Below, in pieces: positions 21,094-30,794 of a stretch of DNA of 64,000 bases. Source of the DNA: Vibrio sp. S17_S38 (GTDB lineage Bacteria; Pseudomonadota; Gammaproteobacteria; Enterobacterales; Vibrionaceae); contig NZ_JAAUWW010000012.1 of assembly GCF_014694375.1 (NCBI RefSeq), positions 1 to 64,000 on the forward strand, written 5' to 3'. Each line of letters starts with the position of its first letter. The stretch's first letter is position 1. The notes beneath the pieces are model-generated. The model made no database searches and was not told the DNA's origin. It saw nothing but the letters and a program-made list of their open reading frames with translations. Both the position numbers and the translations under genes were made by a program.

Positions 21094-22419
21094 ATGTTTT
21101 ACATACATATGCTTTTATTACTTGCCGTTATATTTACCGGTATTCGTTTCGGAGGTATCGCGTTTGGTTTGCTCGGTGGCCTTGGCGTTACTGTGCTAGC
21201 TTTCGTATTTGGAATAGCACCAGGAACACCACCGATAAGCGTTATGCTGATTATTCTGGCGGTGGTTGCTGCATCTGCGACTTTAGAAGCCACTGGCGGT
21301 CTAAAGCTCTTAGTTAAATTTGCGGAAAAATTATTAAGAAAACATCCAAATCAAATCGTATTCCTTGGCCCTTTTTGCACTTATCTTTTAACTATCCTTG
21401 TTGGTACTGGCCACAGTGTTTACCCACTTTTACCTGTTATCTACGATGTCTCGATCAAAAAAGGCATCCGTCCTGAGCGTCCAATGGCAATGGCGTCAGT
21501 AGCATCTCAAATGGGGATCACAGCTAGCCCTATCGCAGCAGCTGCGGCGGTTGTTATGGCAACCGCAGCTAAAAATGACCTTGATATCTCACTTATTCAC
21601 GTATTACTCGTGACCATTCCGGCAACATTTTGCGGCTTAATGGCGGGTTGTACTTGGAGTTTATTCCGCGGTAAAGATCTGGATAAAGATGAAGCTTACA
21701 TTGAACGTTGCAAGAATCCAGCGTTTAAAGAAGCATTAATCGATGAGTCTGCAGAAGGCGAAAACAGTATTGCCAACAGCAAAAAGGCGAAAACAGGCCT
21801 GACTGTCTTTTTATGCGGTATCGCAATTGTTGTATTCGTTGCCATGTTTGGTAAAGACTTGAACTTACTACCAAAAGGCGTGGGTATGTCTGTGGCAATC
21901 CAGTTCTTAATGCTGGCTGTTGGCGCGGTCATTCTGCTATTTACTAAAGTTGATCCCAAAGAGATCGTTAAAAGTAATGTCTTCACCGCAGGTATGACGG
22001 CGGTCATCATTATTTTTGGTATCGCTTGGATGAGTGACACTATTATTGAACATCACAAGCCCTACTTAATTGAAATGGTCAGTGACATTGTCAGCGTTCA
22101 CCCTTGGACATTTGCACTGGCAATGTTTGCAACATCAGTATTCCTTAAAAGCCAAGCGGCGGTACTGACTATCATGTTCCCACTCGGGTTTTCTTTAGGT
22201 ATTCCACCGGAAGTATTAGTGGGCGTTATCCCCGCTTGTTACGCTTATTTCTTCTTCCCATTTTACCCATCAGATCTTGCTGCCATTACCTTTGACCGCT
22301 CTGGCACAACCTCAATTGGGAAGTATGTTCTAAATCACAGCTTCTTCATTCCGGGTATTATTGGTGTATCAACGGCAACTTGTATTGGTTACTTTATTTC
22401 AACGACAATATTAAGCTAA
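21094..22419 (+). CDS. dcuB: Anaerobic C4-dicarboxylate transporter DcuB-type
   Basis: A 441-aa inner-membrane antiporter exchanging fumarate or malate for succinate during fumarate respiration. It aligns closely with E. coli DcuB (VAASATLEATGGL, then TILVGTGHSVYPLLPVIYDV, and YPSDLAAITFDRSGTTSIGKYV), and better than with DcuA. A GAGGTGG ribosome-binding site precedes the ATG. A hairpin terminator follows at 22442-22474. Confidence 0.9.
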   Translation: MFYIHMLLLLAVIFTGIRFGGIAFGLLGGLGVTVLAFVFGIAPGTPPISVMLIILAVVAASATLEATGGLKLLVKFAEKLLRKHPNQIVFLGPFCTYLLTILVGTGHSVYPLLPVIYDVSIKKGIRPERPMAMASVASQMGITASPIAAAAAVVMATAAKNDLDISLIHVLLVTIPATFCGLMAGCTWSLFRGKDLDKDEAYIERCKNPAFKEALIDESAEGENSIANSKKAKTGLTVFLCGIAIVVFVAMFGKDLNLLPKGVGMSVAIQFLMLAVGAVILLFTKVDPKEIVKSNVFTAGMTAVIIIFGIAWMSDTIIEHHKPYLIEMVSDIVSVHPWTFALAMFATSVFLKSQAAVLTIMFPLGFSLGIPPEVLVGVIPACYAYFFFPFYPSDLAAITFDRSGTTSIGKYVLNHSFFIPGIIGVSTATCIGYFISTTILS

Positions 22420-22441
22420 ATAGACCTCTAAAATAGCAACA

Positions 22442-22474
22442 ACCCCCAATATTGATTATTTAACTATTGGGGGT
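22442..22474 (+). terminator. Hairpin after dcuB
   Basis: ACCCCCAATA pairs with TATTGGGGGT across a 13-nt loop. The T-tract is weak. It lies between the convergent dcuB and reductase genes. Confidence 0.6.
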
Positions 22475-22512
22475 CGCTTCATTATTAGATCTTATTTCAT
22501 TGATTTCTTTAT

Positions 22513-23451
22513 TTAACCACGCTCATGTGGTGTGGTTAGATCCAAATCTGGTCCTTTGGGTACAACTTGAGTTGGGTTAATCCCTTTATGGCTAAAATAG
22601 TAATGGCGCTTAATATGCTCAAAACTCACGGTGTCTGCCACATTACCAATCTGATACAGCTCTTTCATATAACCTTGAATATTTGAATAATCTGTAATGC
22701 GCTTTAGATTACACTTAAAGTGACCCACATATACCGCATCAAAGCGAATCAAGGTGGTGAACAAACGCCAATCTGCTTCTGTTATTTTATCGCCCACAAG
22801 GTAGCGACTGACTGCTAAATGTTCATCGATTTTATCTAGTGCTGCGAACAAACTATCAAAAGCTTCTTCATAAGCTGATTGCGTAGTAGCAAAGCCTGTT
22901 TTATATACGCCGTTATTTATGTTTGGATAAATAAAATCATTCCATTGATCAATTTCCGCCTGTAATGTCGCCGGATAATAATCGTCAAAATTACCCGTTA
23001 ATTCATTAAATGCGCTATTAAAGATTCGTAAAATTTCAGATGATTCATTATTCACAATGGTGTTGGTTTTCTTATCCCAAAGCGTTGGCACCGTGACTCG
23101 GCCTGAATATCCCTCTTTTGACTTGGTATAAAGTTGGTGCATTTTAGTAAACCCAAACAATGGTTCTGGTTCACTAAACTCCCAGCCATTCTCAAGCATG
23201 TCAGGGCTGACAACCGTGACATCAATATGCTCAGTTAAACCTTTAAGTTCTCGCATAATCAAGGTGCGATGTGCCCATGGGCAAGCGAGAGAAACATATA
23301 AATGATAGCGACCTGATTCAGGTTGGAATGGTGCATCGGGTTTGGTTTCAATCCAATTACGGAATCCTGCATCTTCGCGCACAAACTTACCGCCATTGGA
23401 TTTAGTGTCGTACCATACATCATGCCAAACACCTTCAACTAACTTACCCAT
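22513..23451 (-). CDS. yqjG: Glutathionyl-hydroquinone reductase
   Basis: A 312-aa Xi-class glutathione transferase-fold enzyme that reduces glutathionyl-hydroquinones. The catalytic cysteine is in the family motif SLACPWAHRT (about residues 51-60). The thioredoxin-like domain and a long all-helical C-terminal domain are both complete. Length and motif match E. coli YqjG (328 aa). Confidence 0.92.
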   Translation of the reverse strand: MGKLVEGVWHDVWYDTKSNGGKFVREDAGFRNWIETKPDAPFQPESGRYHLYVSLACPWAHRTLIMRELKGLTEHIDVTVVSPDMLENGWEFSEPEPLFGFTKMHQLYTKSKEGYSGRVTVPTLWDKKTNTIVNNESSEILRIFNSAFNELTGNFDDYYPATLQAEIDQWNDFIYPNINNGVYKTGFATTQSAYEEAFDSLFAALDKIDEHLAVSRYLVGDKITEADWRLFTTLIRFDAVYVGHFKCNLKRITDYSNIQGYMKELYQIGNVADTVSFEHIKRHYYFSHKGINPTQVVPKGPDLDLTTPHERG

Positions 23452-23626
23452 GTCTCACCTTCTTTTTCTTAACGTATTCATTTATTGATTAAGTTAAGTA
23501 TAGACACCCTAACAATCCATCACACCGGAGCAAGCTGATGGTTTTGTTCGAAAGATTTGAAGGAGTGACTCATTATTATTGCCGTGCTAGAGTTCGCCCT
23601 ATTCTAGTTAACCTATATAACCTTCA

Positions 23627-23941
23627 ATGAAATCTCCTTGTATTGCCGCCTGTAAAAATAACGATGGGATCTGCTCTGGTTGCCACCGAACCATGAGCGA
23701 AATTCTAAATTGGAGCAAAATGAACGATACTGAGCGTGAGATTATTATGGACAAACTCAGTCGTAAAAATGCGACTCATGATTGCCCTGAGTGTAATGCA
23801 CAAACCCATTGTGATATCTCGGCTGGAAATGAAACTTGCTGGTGTTTTAGTGTTGAAAGAAAAGAACTTGATAGCCAACATGAACATTGTTTATGTCGTA
23901 AATGCTTGGGTAATAAAGGGTTTGTTTCTGTAGCGCCCTAA
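23627..23941 (+). CDS. DUF1289 plus cysteine-rich CWC-type protein
   Basis: A 104-aa protein with 13 cysteines. Residues 1-45 match DUF1289 (SPCIAACKNNDGICSGCHRT, then an E-I-x-NW region). Residues 50-100 form a second Cys-rich module (CPEC, CDIS, CWCF, CLCRKCLG) like the cysteine-rich CWC domain. It probably binds zinc or an Fe-S cluster; the function is unknown. Confidence 0.75.
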   Translation: MKSPCIAACKNNDGICSGCHRTMSEILNWSKMNDTEREIIMDKLSRKNATHDCPECNAQTHCDISAGNETCWCFSVERKELDSQHEHCLCRKCLGNKGFVSVAP

Positions 23942-23951
23942 TAATAAACCT

Positions 23952-23981
23952 AAAAAAGCGGCACTACAAAATAGTGCCGCT
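23952..23981 (-). terminator. Terminator of the beta-glucoside operon
   Basis: A perfect 10-bp stem AGCGGCACTA/TAGTGCCGCT. On the minus strand it is followed by TTTTTT, so it ends transcription of the gene at 24004-25425. Confidence 0.85.
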
Positions 23982-24003
23982 GATATTGACTTCAACCATT
24001 TAG

Positions 24004-25425
24004 TTATAAAAATTTTCCATTACTCTCAATCACTTTTTGATACCAATAGAAGCTGTCTTTTTTGTAGCGTTTGAGCTCTTTTTCACTTTCTTCATCACGA
24101 TCAACGTAAACAAAACCGTAACGTTTGGCGTAACCATTTAGCCAACTAAATAAATCTTGGAATGACCATGTACAATAACCTAACACTTCACAGCCATCAT
24201 CAATGGCCGCTTCAATCGCTTGCACATGTTCTTTTAAGAAGTGAATACGGTAATCATCATGTACTTTGCCATCTTCAGTTAGTGTATCAAAAGCGCCTAA
24301 ACCATTTTCACTGATCAGCACTGGCAATCCATAGCGTGAAGTAATTCGACGCAATGACACTCGTAAACCATTCGGGTCAATCGCCCAATTCCAATCGGTC
24401 ATTTTCAAGTAATCATTATCGGCGCGAGCATAAAGTTGCTGCGTTGGGATTTCTTTTACATCTGACACCACAGATACCTGAGCAGCGTTACCCGCTTGGA
24501 CATTTTCTTGCTTTTTATTCGGATCAATATAAGTTGCAGATTGATAATAATTCAGCCCCATAAAATCGCAGATCCCAGCTTTAAGCAGATCTTTATCGCC
24601 CGCTTGAAAATCGACTTTAATACCTAAGTTTTCCAGTAACTTCAGGCCAATACGCGGATATTCACCTTTAGCATACACATCCATCCACAAGAAATTTTCG
24701 ATCTCTTGAGCATTTTCCATCGCAATCACATCTTCTGGCTTTTCGCTTTTGGCATAAGTTGGTCCATAAGCAAAACTTGGTCCGACTTGTCCCTCAATAC
24801 CCATTTCACGAAAGAGTTTGATTGCACTGGCATTGGCTAAACTCGCAATATGATTAGCATTAATGAATCGCTGGTAATCGGAGACTTTAGGCGGATGCAA
24901 CTTTTGCACATAACCGAGACCGGTAAAGATATTTTGCTCATTCAGTGTGACCCAAAGCTTCACCTTGTCGCCATATTCCTTGTACAACAATTCACAAAAT
25001 GCAGTGAAATCTTTAATAATTTCACGACTTTCCCAACCTGCATATTCATCTTGCAGAGCTTGCGGTAAATCCCAATGATAAATGGTGAGAATGGGCTCAA
25101 CACCCGCCTCAATCAATTTATCAATCACCTTGTGGTAAAACTCAACACCTTGTGGATTTACCGTACGTCCATCTGCCATCACACGTGGCCACGACACTGA
25201 AAAACGATAAGCGTTTAGGCCCATCTCTTTCATTAACTCGATGTCTTCTTCAAATTTATGGTAAAAATCAATCGCGACTTCACCCGTTGTATCTTTAAAC
25301 GTATTGCCCGGAATGCGTGAATAGGTATCCCAAATCGATGGACCTTTACCGTCGGCACTTGCACCACCTTCAATTTGATATGCCGCCGATGCACTACCCC
25401 ACAAAAAATCATTTTGAAATGCCAT
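24004..25425 (-). CDS. 6-phospho-beta-glucosidase, GH1 (second copy)
   Basis: A 473-aa TIM-barrel glycosidase that hydrolyses PTS-imported phospho-beta-glucosides in the cytoplasm. Acid/base E163 is in TLNEQ and nucleophile E373 in SENG. The phosphate-binding set Ser427, Lys434 and Tyr436 (FSWLNGYAKRY) lies at the spacing known from LacG, which supports a 6-phospho substrate. It is last in the IIB-IIC-GH1-IIA-LacI-GH1 series, about 300 bp after the repressor gene, and may have its own promoter. Confidence 0.92.
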   Translation of the reverse strand: MAFQNDFLWGSASAAYQIEGGASADGKGPSIWDTYSRIPGNTFKDTTGEVAIDFYHKFEEDIELMKEMGLNAYRFSVSWPRVMADGRTVNPQGVEFYHKVIDKLIEAGVEPILTIYHWDLPQALQDEYAGWESREIIKDFTAFCELLYKEYGDKVKLWVTLNEQNIFTGLGYVQKLHPPKVSDYQRFINANHIASLANASAIKLFREMGIEGQVGPSFAYGPTYAKSEKPEDVIAMENAQEIENFLWMDVYAKGEYPRIGLKLLENLGIKVDFQAGDKDLLKAGICDFMGLNYYQSATYIDPNKKQENVQAGNAAQVSVVSDVKEIPTQQLYARADNDYLKMTDWNWAIDPNGLRVSLRRITSRYGLPVLISENGLGAFDTLTEDGKVHDDYRIHFLKEHVQAIEAAIDDGCEVLGYCTWSFQDLFSWLNGYAKRYGFVYVDRDEESEKELKRYKKDSFYWYQKVIESNGKFL

Positions 25426-25724
25426 ACGAAACCCTCACAAATTGTTGAAATGAATAAATAATGTTTAACCCTAAAGCTAATAACTATAAATTACGCTACT
25501 CAGGCAGATAAAGCCCAAGAAACCAAACAATATGGTAGGTTTAAAACAAAGGATTGATGGTTTATTTACCTTAATCACAGTCATGATTATCGCTATGAAA
25601 CTTCATTCTTTTATTTCACCATAAAGATGTGAGATAACGAAATAAATCAGCAGATAAATGAAAGGCAATCAGATAGATAGGACGTAACAAAGAAGAAAAT
25701 AACCGCGTAATTGATTTAGGGGAA
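25426..25724. other. Intergenic region before the LacI gene
   Basis: 299 bases of AT-rich sequence. I see no convincing operator matching the 30686-30703 palindrome and no ORF. A promoter for the downstream glucosidase is possible. Confidence 0.4.
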
Positions 25725-26687
25725 TTACAGATCAGACACCGATTCACGGCACACTAAACGCCCCGAAATCAGCGGGCTATCTTTCATTTTAAGGCTGGTT
25801 TTCTCAAGCATTTGTTCAAGATTTTCCATGCAAACTTCGGCTAATTGTTGACTAGAGTGGCTGATGCAGGTCAAGGTTGGATTGAGTTGTTGGGCAAGAG
25901 GTGAATCTTCTAATGAAACGACTGAGATATCGTTTGGCACTTGAATATTAAATTGACGCATTAGACGCATCGCTTCTGCGGCGTAGTTATCACGCTTAAC
26001 CACAATCGCACTGTATTGAGTAAAGCTATTCATTAAACTTAATAACGATTGTTCTAAATTTTGCTTTGCTTCAATGACCAAACGGCGATCGTAAGGCAAA
26101 GAGAAATTTTGAATCGCATTTTTATAACCGTTCAATAATTCCGTGCAACTGGTTTGGCTTAAATCATCCACCAGTAACGCAATTTTTCGATGACCTTTGC
26201 CAAGTAAATAACGACAAGCACTTTCTGCTGCGAATTGATAATCAAACCCAACAGAAGATTGAGCATCCGTAACCGAGCCATCCATGTGCAACACATTATC
26301 AAAAGCAGACGTGTTGATGGTGCCATTAATCATAATGACCGCTTCACATTGTGAGTTAAGTTCAAATAATGCGTTTTGTTGCTCATCCGTACTTTCTGCA
26401 AACTGTACCAACATCAATTTATTCATTGATTTTAACTTGCGAGAAATAGACGGCAGATAACTGGTTAGACTGGCAGCATCAGAGGTATTAAGCACGACAC
26501 CAACATAATGAGATGATTGTGTGGCTAAGTTTTGTGCGGCTACGTTTGGGCTATAGTTGAGTTCTTCGGCGGCTTTTAACACAGCTAATCGGCTATCTTC
26601 GCGCACACCACGACTGCCACTCATTACGCGAGACACGGTTGCTTTTGATACATTTGCCAATTTTGATACGTCTGTGATAGTTACCAT
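25725..26687 (-). CDS. LacI-family repressor, AscG-like
   Basis: A 320-aa LacI/GalR repressor. The N-terminal helix-turn-helix (TITDVSKLANVSKATVSRVM) and hinge (YSPNVAAQNLA) precede a periplasmic-binding-protein-like ligand domain. Its sequence and location inside a beta-glucoside PTS operon resemble E. coli AscG. The likely target is the palindrome at 30686-30703, whose core is the CCGG-centred sequence recognised by GalR/AscG-type repressors. Confidence 0.88.
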   Translation of the reverse strand: MVTITDVSKLANVSKATVSRVMSGSRGVREDSRLAVLKAAEELNYSPNVAAQNLATQSSHYVGVVLNTSDAASLTSYLPSISRKLKSMNKLMLVQFAESTDEQQNALFELNSQCEAVIMINGTINTSAFDNVLHMDGSVTDAQSSVGFDYQFAAESACRYLLGKGHRKIALLVDDLSQTSCTELLNGYKNAIQNFSLPYDRRLVIEAKQNLEQSLLSLMNSFTQYSAIVVKRDNYAAEAMRLMRQFNIQVPNDISVVSLEDSPLAQQLNPTLTCISHSSQQLAEVCMENLEQMLEKTSLKMKDSPLISGRLVCRESVSDL

Positions 26688-26849
26688 TGAGTTCTCTATT
26701 TACTCATACTACGAATTGATAAGTGATTATATCCTGCTTAATTGTTTTCTTACTAGTCATCGTTCACATTACATTAAAGTGCACTATGCTCACTTACCCA
26801 TTATCAATAATAAATCAGCCCGCCGGATTAAATCGACGGGCTAATATAA

Positions 26850-27167
26850 TTATTTTGCAGCTAAACGCTTATGAACATCAATCAACTCGGCCAGCATTTC
26901 TTTCGCTAACATACTGGTCATTAAATGGTCTTGTGCATGAACCATGATCAATGTCATTTTGGTCTTGCCTTCACCTTCATCCGCTTCAATCAATTTGGTT
27001 TGCACTAAATGTGCTTGATTAGCAAACTCTTGAGACTCTTTCATCAAGCTTTCAGCCTTATCAAAATCACCGGCTTTTGCTGCAAACAATGCTTCAAAGG
27101 CAAGGCTTTTTGATTGGCCTGCGTTGATGATGATTCCCATTACTTGCTCTTCTAAATCCATATCCAT
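26850..27167 (-). CDS. PTS enzyme IIA, lactose/cellobiose family
   Basis: A 105-aa three-helix-bundle phosphocarrier (ChbA/LacF type). The phosphorylated His lies in LIMVHAQDHLMTSM, the family signature, near residue 79. An N-terminal Asn-Ala-Gly region (INAGQSKSLAFEAL) is also typical. It passes phosphate from HPr to the IIB at 30281-30586. It lies between the two GH1-linked parts of the operon. Confidence 0.93.
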   Translation of the reverse strand: MDMDLEEQVMGIIINAGQSKSLAFEALFAAKAGDFDKAESLMKESQEFANQAHLVQTKLIEADEGEGKTKMTLIMVHAQDHLMTSMLAKEMLAELIDVHKRLAAK

Positions 27168-27307
27168 TTTCGTATCCTATTTTTCTAATTTAAATTCTTA
27201 TTTTTGAGTCGCGTGATTTATTTTTTAATGCATAACCGATGGCTTTAAAATCTCTAAGTTTAAAATACATTTCGTTTAGAAACTACGCCACTTAAAACCC
27301 AGAGCTC

Positions 27308-28687
27308 TTAAAAACCATTATTCTTGGAGACTTGCGCAAACCATTCGCCGCTTAATTTTTTAGTACGAGTTTGTGTTTTCAGATCTAAGCTATAAAACCC
27401 ATAACGATTTTTGTAGGCATTATTCCAAGACCAATTATCAATAAACGTCCATAGATGGTAGCCGCGACAATCTGCCCCTTCCTGAATCGCTTTATGCAAC
27501 CAAGATAGGTGATCTTGAATAAACTCAATGCGATAAGTATCTTGAATTTGTCCATCTTTCAAAAACTTATCTTCGCCTTCTACGCCCATTCCATTTTCTG
27601 AAATAAAACATGGAATGTTGCCGTAGTTTTCACGCAAATTGGTCATAATGTCATAAATGCCTTTCTCGTATATTTCCCAACCACGATGGGGGTTCATCTT
27701 GCGACCTGGCATTTCATAGTTCTCAAAAAACCACTCAGGCATAAATGGGCCATTTTTATCAACTGCGGTTAATCGAGCTTTCACACGGCGAGGCTGATAA
27801 TAGTTCACACCCAGTAAATCAACTTTTCCTGCTGCGATAATTTCGCGATCACCAGCTTCACAGATTGGCATTTGGTCATGTTGTTTTAAAAGCTCAACTA
27901 AACCTTGAGGAAACTCACCGTTGACAGAAGGATCTAAAAAACTACGGTTAAATAGTAGATCAGCGATATTTGCCGCTTTCAAATCAGCAGAATTTTGCGA
28001 ACGAGGATAAGATGGCGTGAGATTCAAAATAATACCGATCTGACCATCTTGTTGTTGTGCACGATACGCCATTACCGCTTTAGCATGCGCTAACATAGTG
28101 TGATAACCTACGGTAACTGCACGGCGAAAATCCACTACATTCGGGTAATGGAAATCATACAAATAACCCCCTTCAACCGGTACAATAGGCTCATTAAACG
28201 TGAACCAATATTTAACTCGATCACCAAATAGTTTGAAGCAGGTATTAGCAAACTCAGCGTAAGCATCTACGACTTCGCGGCTCTCCCAGCCTCCTATTTC
28301 TTGCATCGACATTGGCATATCAAAATGAAATAGGTTGATAAAAGGTTCGATACCTTGAGCAAGCATTTCATCGATAACGTTATTATAAAACTCGACCGCT
28401 TTAGGATTCACCTCGCCAATACCATTAGGAATTAAACGCGACCATGAAATAGAGGTTCGAAATGAGTTATGCCCAATCTCTTTCATTAAAGCGATATCAT
28501 TGCGGTAATTTTGATAAAACGTGGAGGCTTGCGTGGCGCTGACATTATTAAAAAATCGATTCGGTTGTGTCTTGTACCAGTGGTCCCAAATGTTCTCACC
28601 TTTACCATCTTCAAATGCTGCGCCTTCGGTTTGGGTTGCAGAAGAAGCACTTCCCCACCAAAAGTTTTCAGGAAATTGATGTTGCAT
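27308..28687 (-). CDS. 6-phospho-beta-glucosidase-like GH1 enzyme (first copy)
   Basis: A 459-aa GH1 enzyme. Acid/base E166 is in TFNEP and nucleophile E364 in SENG. The phosphate-site region reads SWNNAYKNRYG: Ser420 and Tyr429 are present, but the position of the usual Lys (Ser+7) is Asn427, with Lys shifted to 426. It is still most likely a phospho-beta-glucosidase given the PTS operon, though substrate range may differ from the second copy at 24004-25425. Confidence 0.87.
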   Translation of the reverse strand: MQHQFPENFWWGSASSATQTEGAAFEDGKGENIWDHWYKTQPNRFFNNVSATQASTFYQNYRNDIALMKEIGHNSFRTSISWSRLIPNGIGEVNPKAVEFYNNVIDEMLAQGIEPFINLFHFDMPMSMQEIGGWESREVVDAYAEFANTCFKLFGDRVKYWFTFNEPIVPVEGGYLYDFHYPNVVDFRRAVTVGYHTMLAHAKAVMAYRAQQQDGQIGIILNLTPSYPRSQNSADLKAANIADLLFNRSFLDPSVNGEFPQGLVELLKQHDQMPICEAGDREIIAAGKVDLLGVNYYQPRRVKARLTAVDKNGPFMPEWFFENYEMPGRKMNPHRGWEIYEKGIYDIMTNLRENYGNIPCFISENGMGVEGEDKFLKDGQIQDTYRIEFIQDHLSWLHKAIQEGADCRGYHLWTFIDNWSWNNAYKNRYGFYSLDLKTQTRTKKLSGEWFAQVSKNNGF

Positions 28688-28817
28688 GTTTCTACATCCT
28701 TTTCAATTAATGCTCTACGGTAATCGCCGCTAAAAAAGAAGCCACGATTACCATAGATGTCTATTTTAAACAGCCAGCCGATTCAGGGCGATAATACGCT
28801 CCCAAACCGCAAGCAGA

Positions 28818-30140
28818 TTAAGCCGTAGCCGTTTGACCTTGTTCTACTTCTTCATGTTGCTTCGCTTCATTTTCAAGCAACTGCTTCTCGTAAGCTTTAA
28901 TGAATGGTAAATAAACCACTGCAGAAATCGCCATACAAATAAAGCATAAGATGACAGGACTCATTGCCCAATTCGCTGCCCATGATGCGCCGATTGGTCC
29001 TGGTGTTGTCCATGGGGTGACTGAAACCACTCTTGCCACTAAATCAAATTTCAAGGCAAAATAAGCAACTACCGCATTAATCATTGGTACAAACACAAAC
29101 GGAAGGAACATAACTGGGTTCATGATGATTGGCGTACCAAACAACAATGGTTCATTGATATTAAATAGCGCTGGAACTGTGCTTAACTTACCCACGGTTT
29201 TCAGGTGGATTGAACGGCTACGAGCGAGCATAAATGCCAATGGTAATGTCGAACCAACCCCACCAATTAATAGGTAGTGGTCCCAAAAACCTTGTAGGAA
29301 AATAACCGGTGGCTCCATGCCGTTCGCTAATGCCGTTTGGTTTACCGCCAAATTAGCTAGCCAAAATGGATTCATAATACCGGTCACAATCAATGCGCCA
29401 TGAATACCAGCAAACCATAAAATTTGGCAGACTAACACCGCCAATAAAATCGCTGGCAATGAATCCGATGCAGAGACTAAAGGCTCAAGCATAGACATGA
29501 TGGCTTGTGGAATAATCATGCCCGTTTCCGCTTCAATGAATAAATTTAACGGATGAAGTGTGAAAATAATCACTAATACCGGGATCAAAATTTCAAATGA
29601 ACGAGCAACGCCTGCTGGCACTTCTGGCGGTAATTTAATCGTAATATTTTTGCGCTTTAAGAAAGCATAAACTTCGGTTGCAAAAATTGCCGTGATCAAC
29701 GCGGTAAAAATACCTGGGCCACCAAAGTAAGTCATTACCAGTTTGCCATCTTCAATCGGTGCTGCCACCAATAAGAAAGACATCAAGGCCAGTAGACCCG
29801 TTGCAAGCGGATCTAAATCATAATGACGCGCTAAACTTGCCGCAACGCCAGTTGAGATGAAGAACGTCATTACGCCCATACTCAAGTTAAAAGGCAGCAT
29901 TAATTGATCGCGGTATTCGCTAGAAAAGCCCAACCATGCTTGTGCAAATCCCCAAGAGGTGTCTGGCGAAAAAGGAGGGAAGATAAACACCAACATGAAT
30001 GAACCAACAATCATGAAAGGTAATGCGGAAATAAATCCATCACGGATAGAGGTGACATGTCTTTGGTTGCCGATGCGTCCTGCTATCGGCGTGACTTTGT
30101 TTTCAATAAAATTCGTCAATGCGTCGTTTATAGAGCTCAT
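28818..30140 (-). CDS. PTS enzyme IIC, cellobiose family (CelB type)
   Basis: A 440-aa membrane channel component of a lactose/cellobiose-family PTS, with about 10 membrane segments. The family motif LWFAGIHGALIVTGIMNPFW and the NINEPLLFGTPIIMNPVMF glutamate loop are intact. It transports and presents the sugar for phosphorylation by IIB. It is second in the operon after IIB. Confidence 0.93.
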   Translation of the reverse strand: MSSINDALTNFIENKVTPIAGRIGNQRHVTSIRDGFISALPFMIVGSFMLVFIFPPFSPDTSWGFAQAWLGFSSEYRDQLMLPFNLSMGVMTFFISTGVAASLARHYDLDPLATGLLALMSFLLVAAPIEDGKLVMTYFGGPGIFTALITAIFATEVYAFLKRKNITIKLPPEVPAGVARSFEILIPVLVIIFTLHPLNLFIEAETGMIIPQAIMSMLEPLVSASDSLPAILLAVLVCQILWFAGIHGALIVTGIMNPFWLANLAVNQTALANGMEPPVIFLQGFWDHYLLIGGVGSTLPLAFMLARSRSIHLKTVGKLSTVPALFNINEPLLFGTPIIMNPVMFLPFVFVPMINAVVAYFALKFDLVARVVSVTPWTTPGPIGASWAANWAMSPVILCFICMAISAVVYLPFIKAYEKQLLENEAKQHEEVEQGQTATA

Positions 30141-30280
30141 ATTATCATCCTAATAATCGTACTATTTATTGTATTTGGCCCGTTTCGAGCCTGAGGTAAA
30201 GCAAGCAAAGGGGTTTATCACAGGCAGTGTTATTTATTTTATTTAATCACTGCCATGTTCTAGATTTATTGAGATTTCTC

Positions 30281-30586
30281 TTAGCCAATCAAAGCAAGCG
30301 CATGATCAAGCACTTTATCGCCCTTTTGCATTCCGTAATCCATCATGTTAATTGGCTCAACTTTAATGCCATAAGCATCAGCTTTCTTTTGAAGGTCAGC
30401 TTGCATATATTTAATTTGCGGGCCTAATAATACACATTCAAAGTTAGGCGCATGTTGATCAAATTCTGAAGCACCAAATGCTTGAATATCAACTTCTAAT
30501 CCACGTTTGTCAGCTTCCGCAATCATTTTTTTCATTAGCATGCTGGTTGACATTCCAGCAGAACAACAAAGCATAATTTTTTTCAT
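30281..30586 (-). CDS. PTS enzyme IIB, lactose/cellobiose family
   Basis: A 101-aa IIB with the phosphocysteine in MKKIMLCCSAGMSTSML (Cys8 by family alignment). I chose ATG 30586, which has GAGG 8 bp upstream, over a frame opening at 30634. It is the first gene of the operon. Its promoter lies in the 208-bp divergent region that carries the operator. Confidence 0.92.
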   Translation of the reverse strand: MKKIMLCCSAGMSTSMLMKKMIAEADKRGLEVDIQAFGASEFDQHAPNFECVLLGPQIKYMQADLQKKADAYGIKVEPINMMDYGMQKGDKVLDHALALIG

Positions 30587-30685
30587 AACGACCTCGATTT
30601 TTTTGTTTGGGAGGGGATATATTGTGTGTTGCAATAGATGTTTTGATTGTGTATCGATGTGAATAACCTATCACACGGAAACAGA

Positions 30686-30703
30686 ATGGAAACCGGTTTC
30701 CAT
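30686..30703. promoter_or_regulatory. LacI-type operator (perfect palindrome)
   Basis: ATGGAAACCGGTTTCCAT is a perfect 18-bp palindrome centred on CCGG, like known AscG/GalR-family operators (GAAACCGGTTTC). It sits between the divergent IIB operon and the second IIC gene, so one repressor could control both. An imperfect copy (TAACCGGTTTCA) occurs upstream of the porin at 37968-37980. Confidence 0.8.
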
Positions 30704-30794
30704 TTATTGGAAACTGAAGTGTGAAATTGATCACCGGATTAAATAAAAAAATCTGGCAAAATGAGATCTGGATAAAATTATGAAGCGAGAATAA

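Noticed and set aside
30658..30675. CRP site in the divergent PTS region
   Set aside because: TGTGA and TCACA are present but 8 bp apart rather than 6, so I did not list it.
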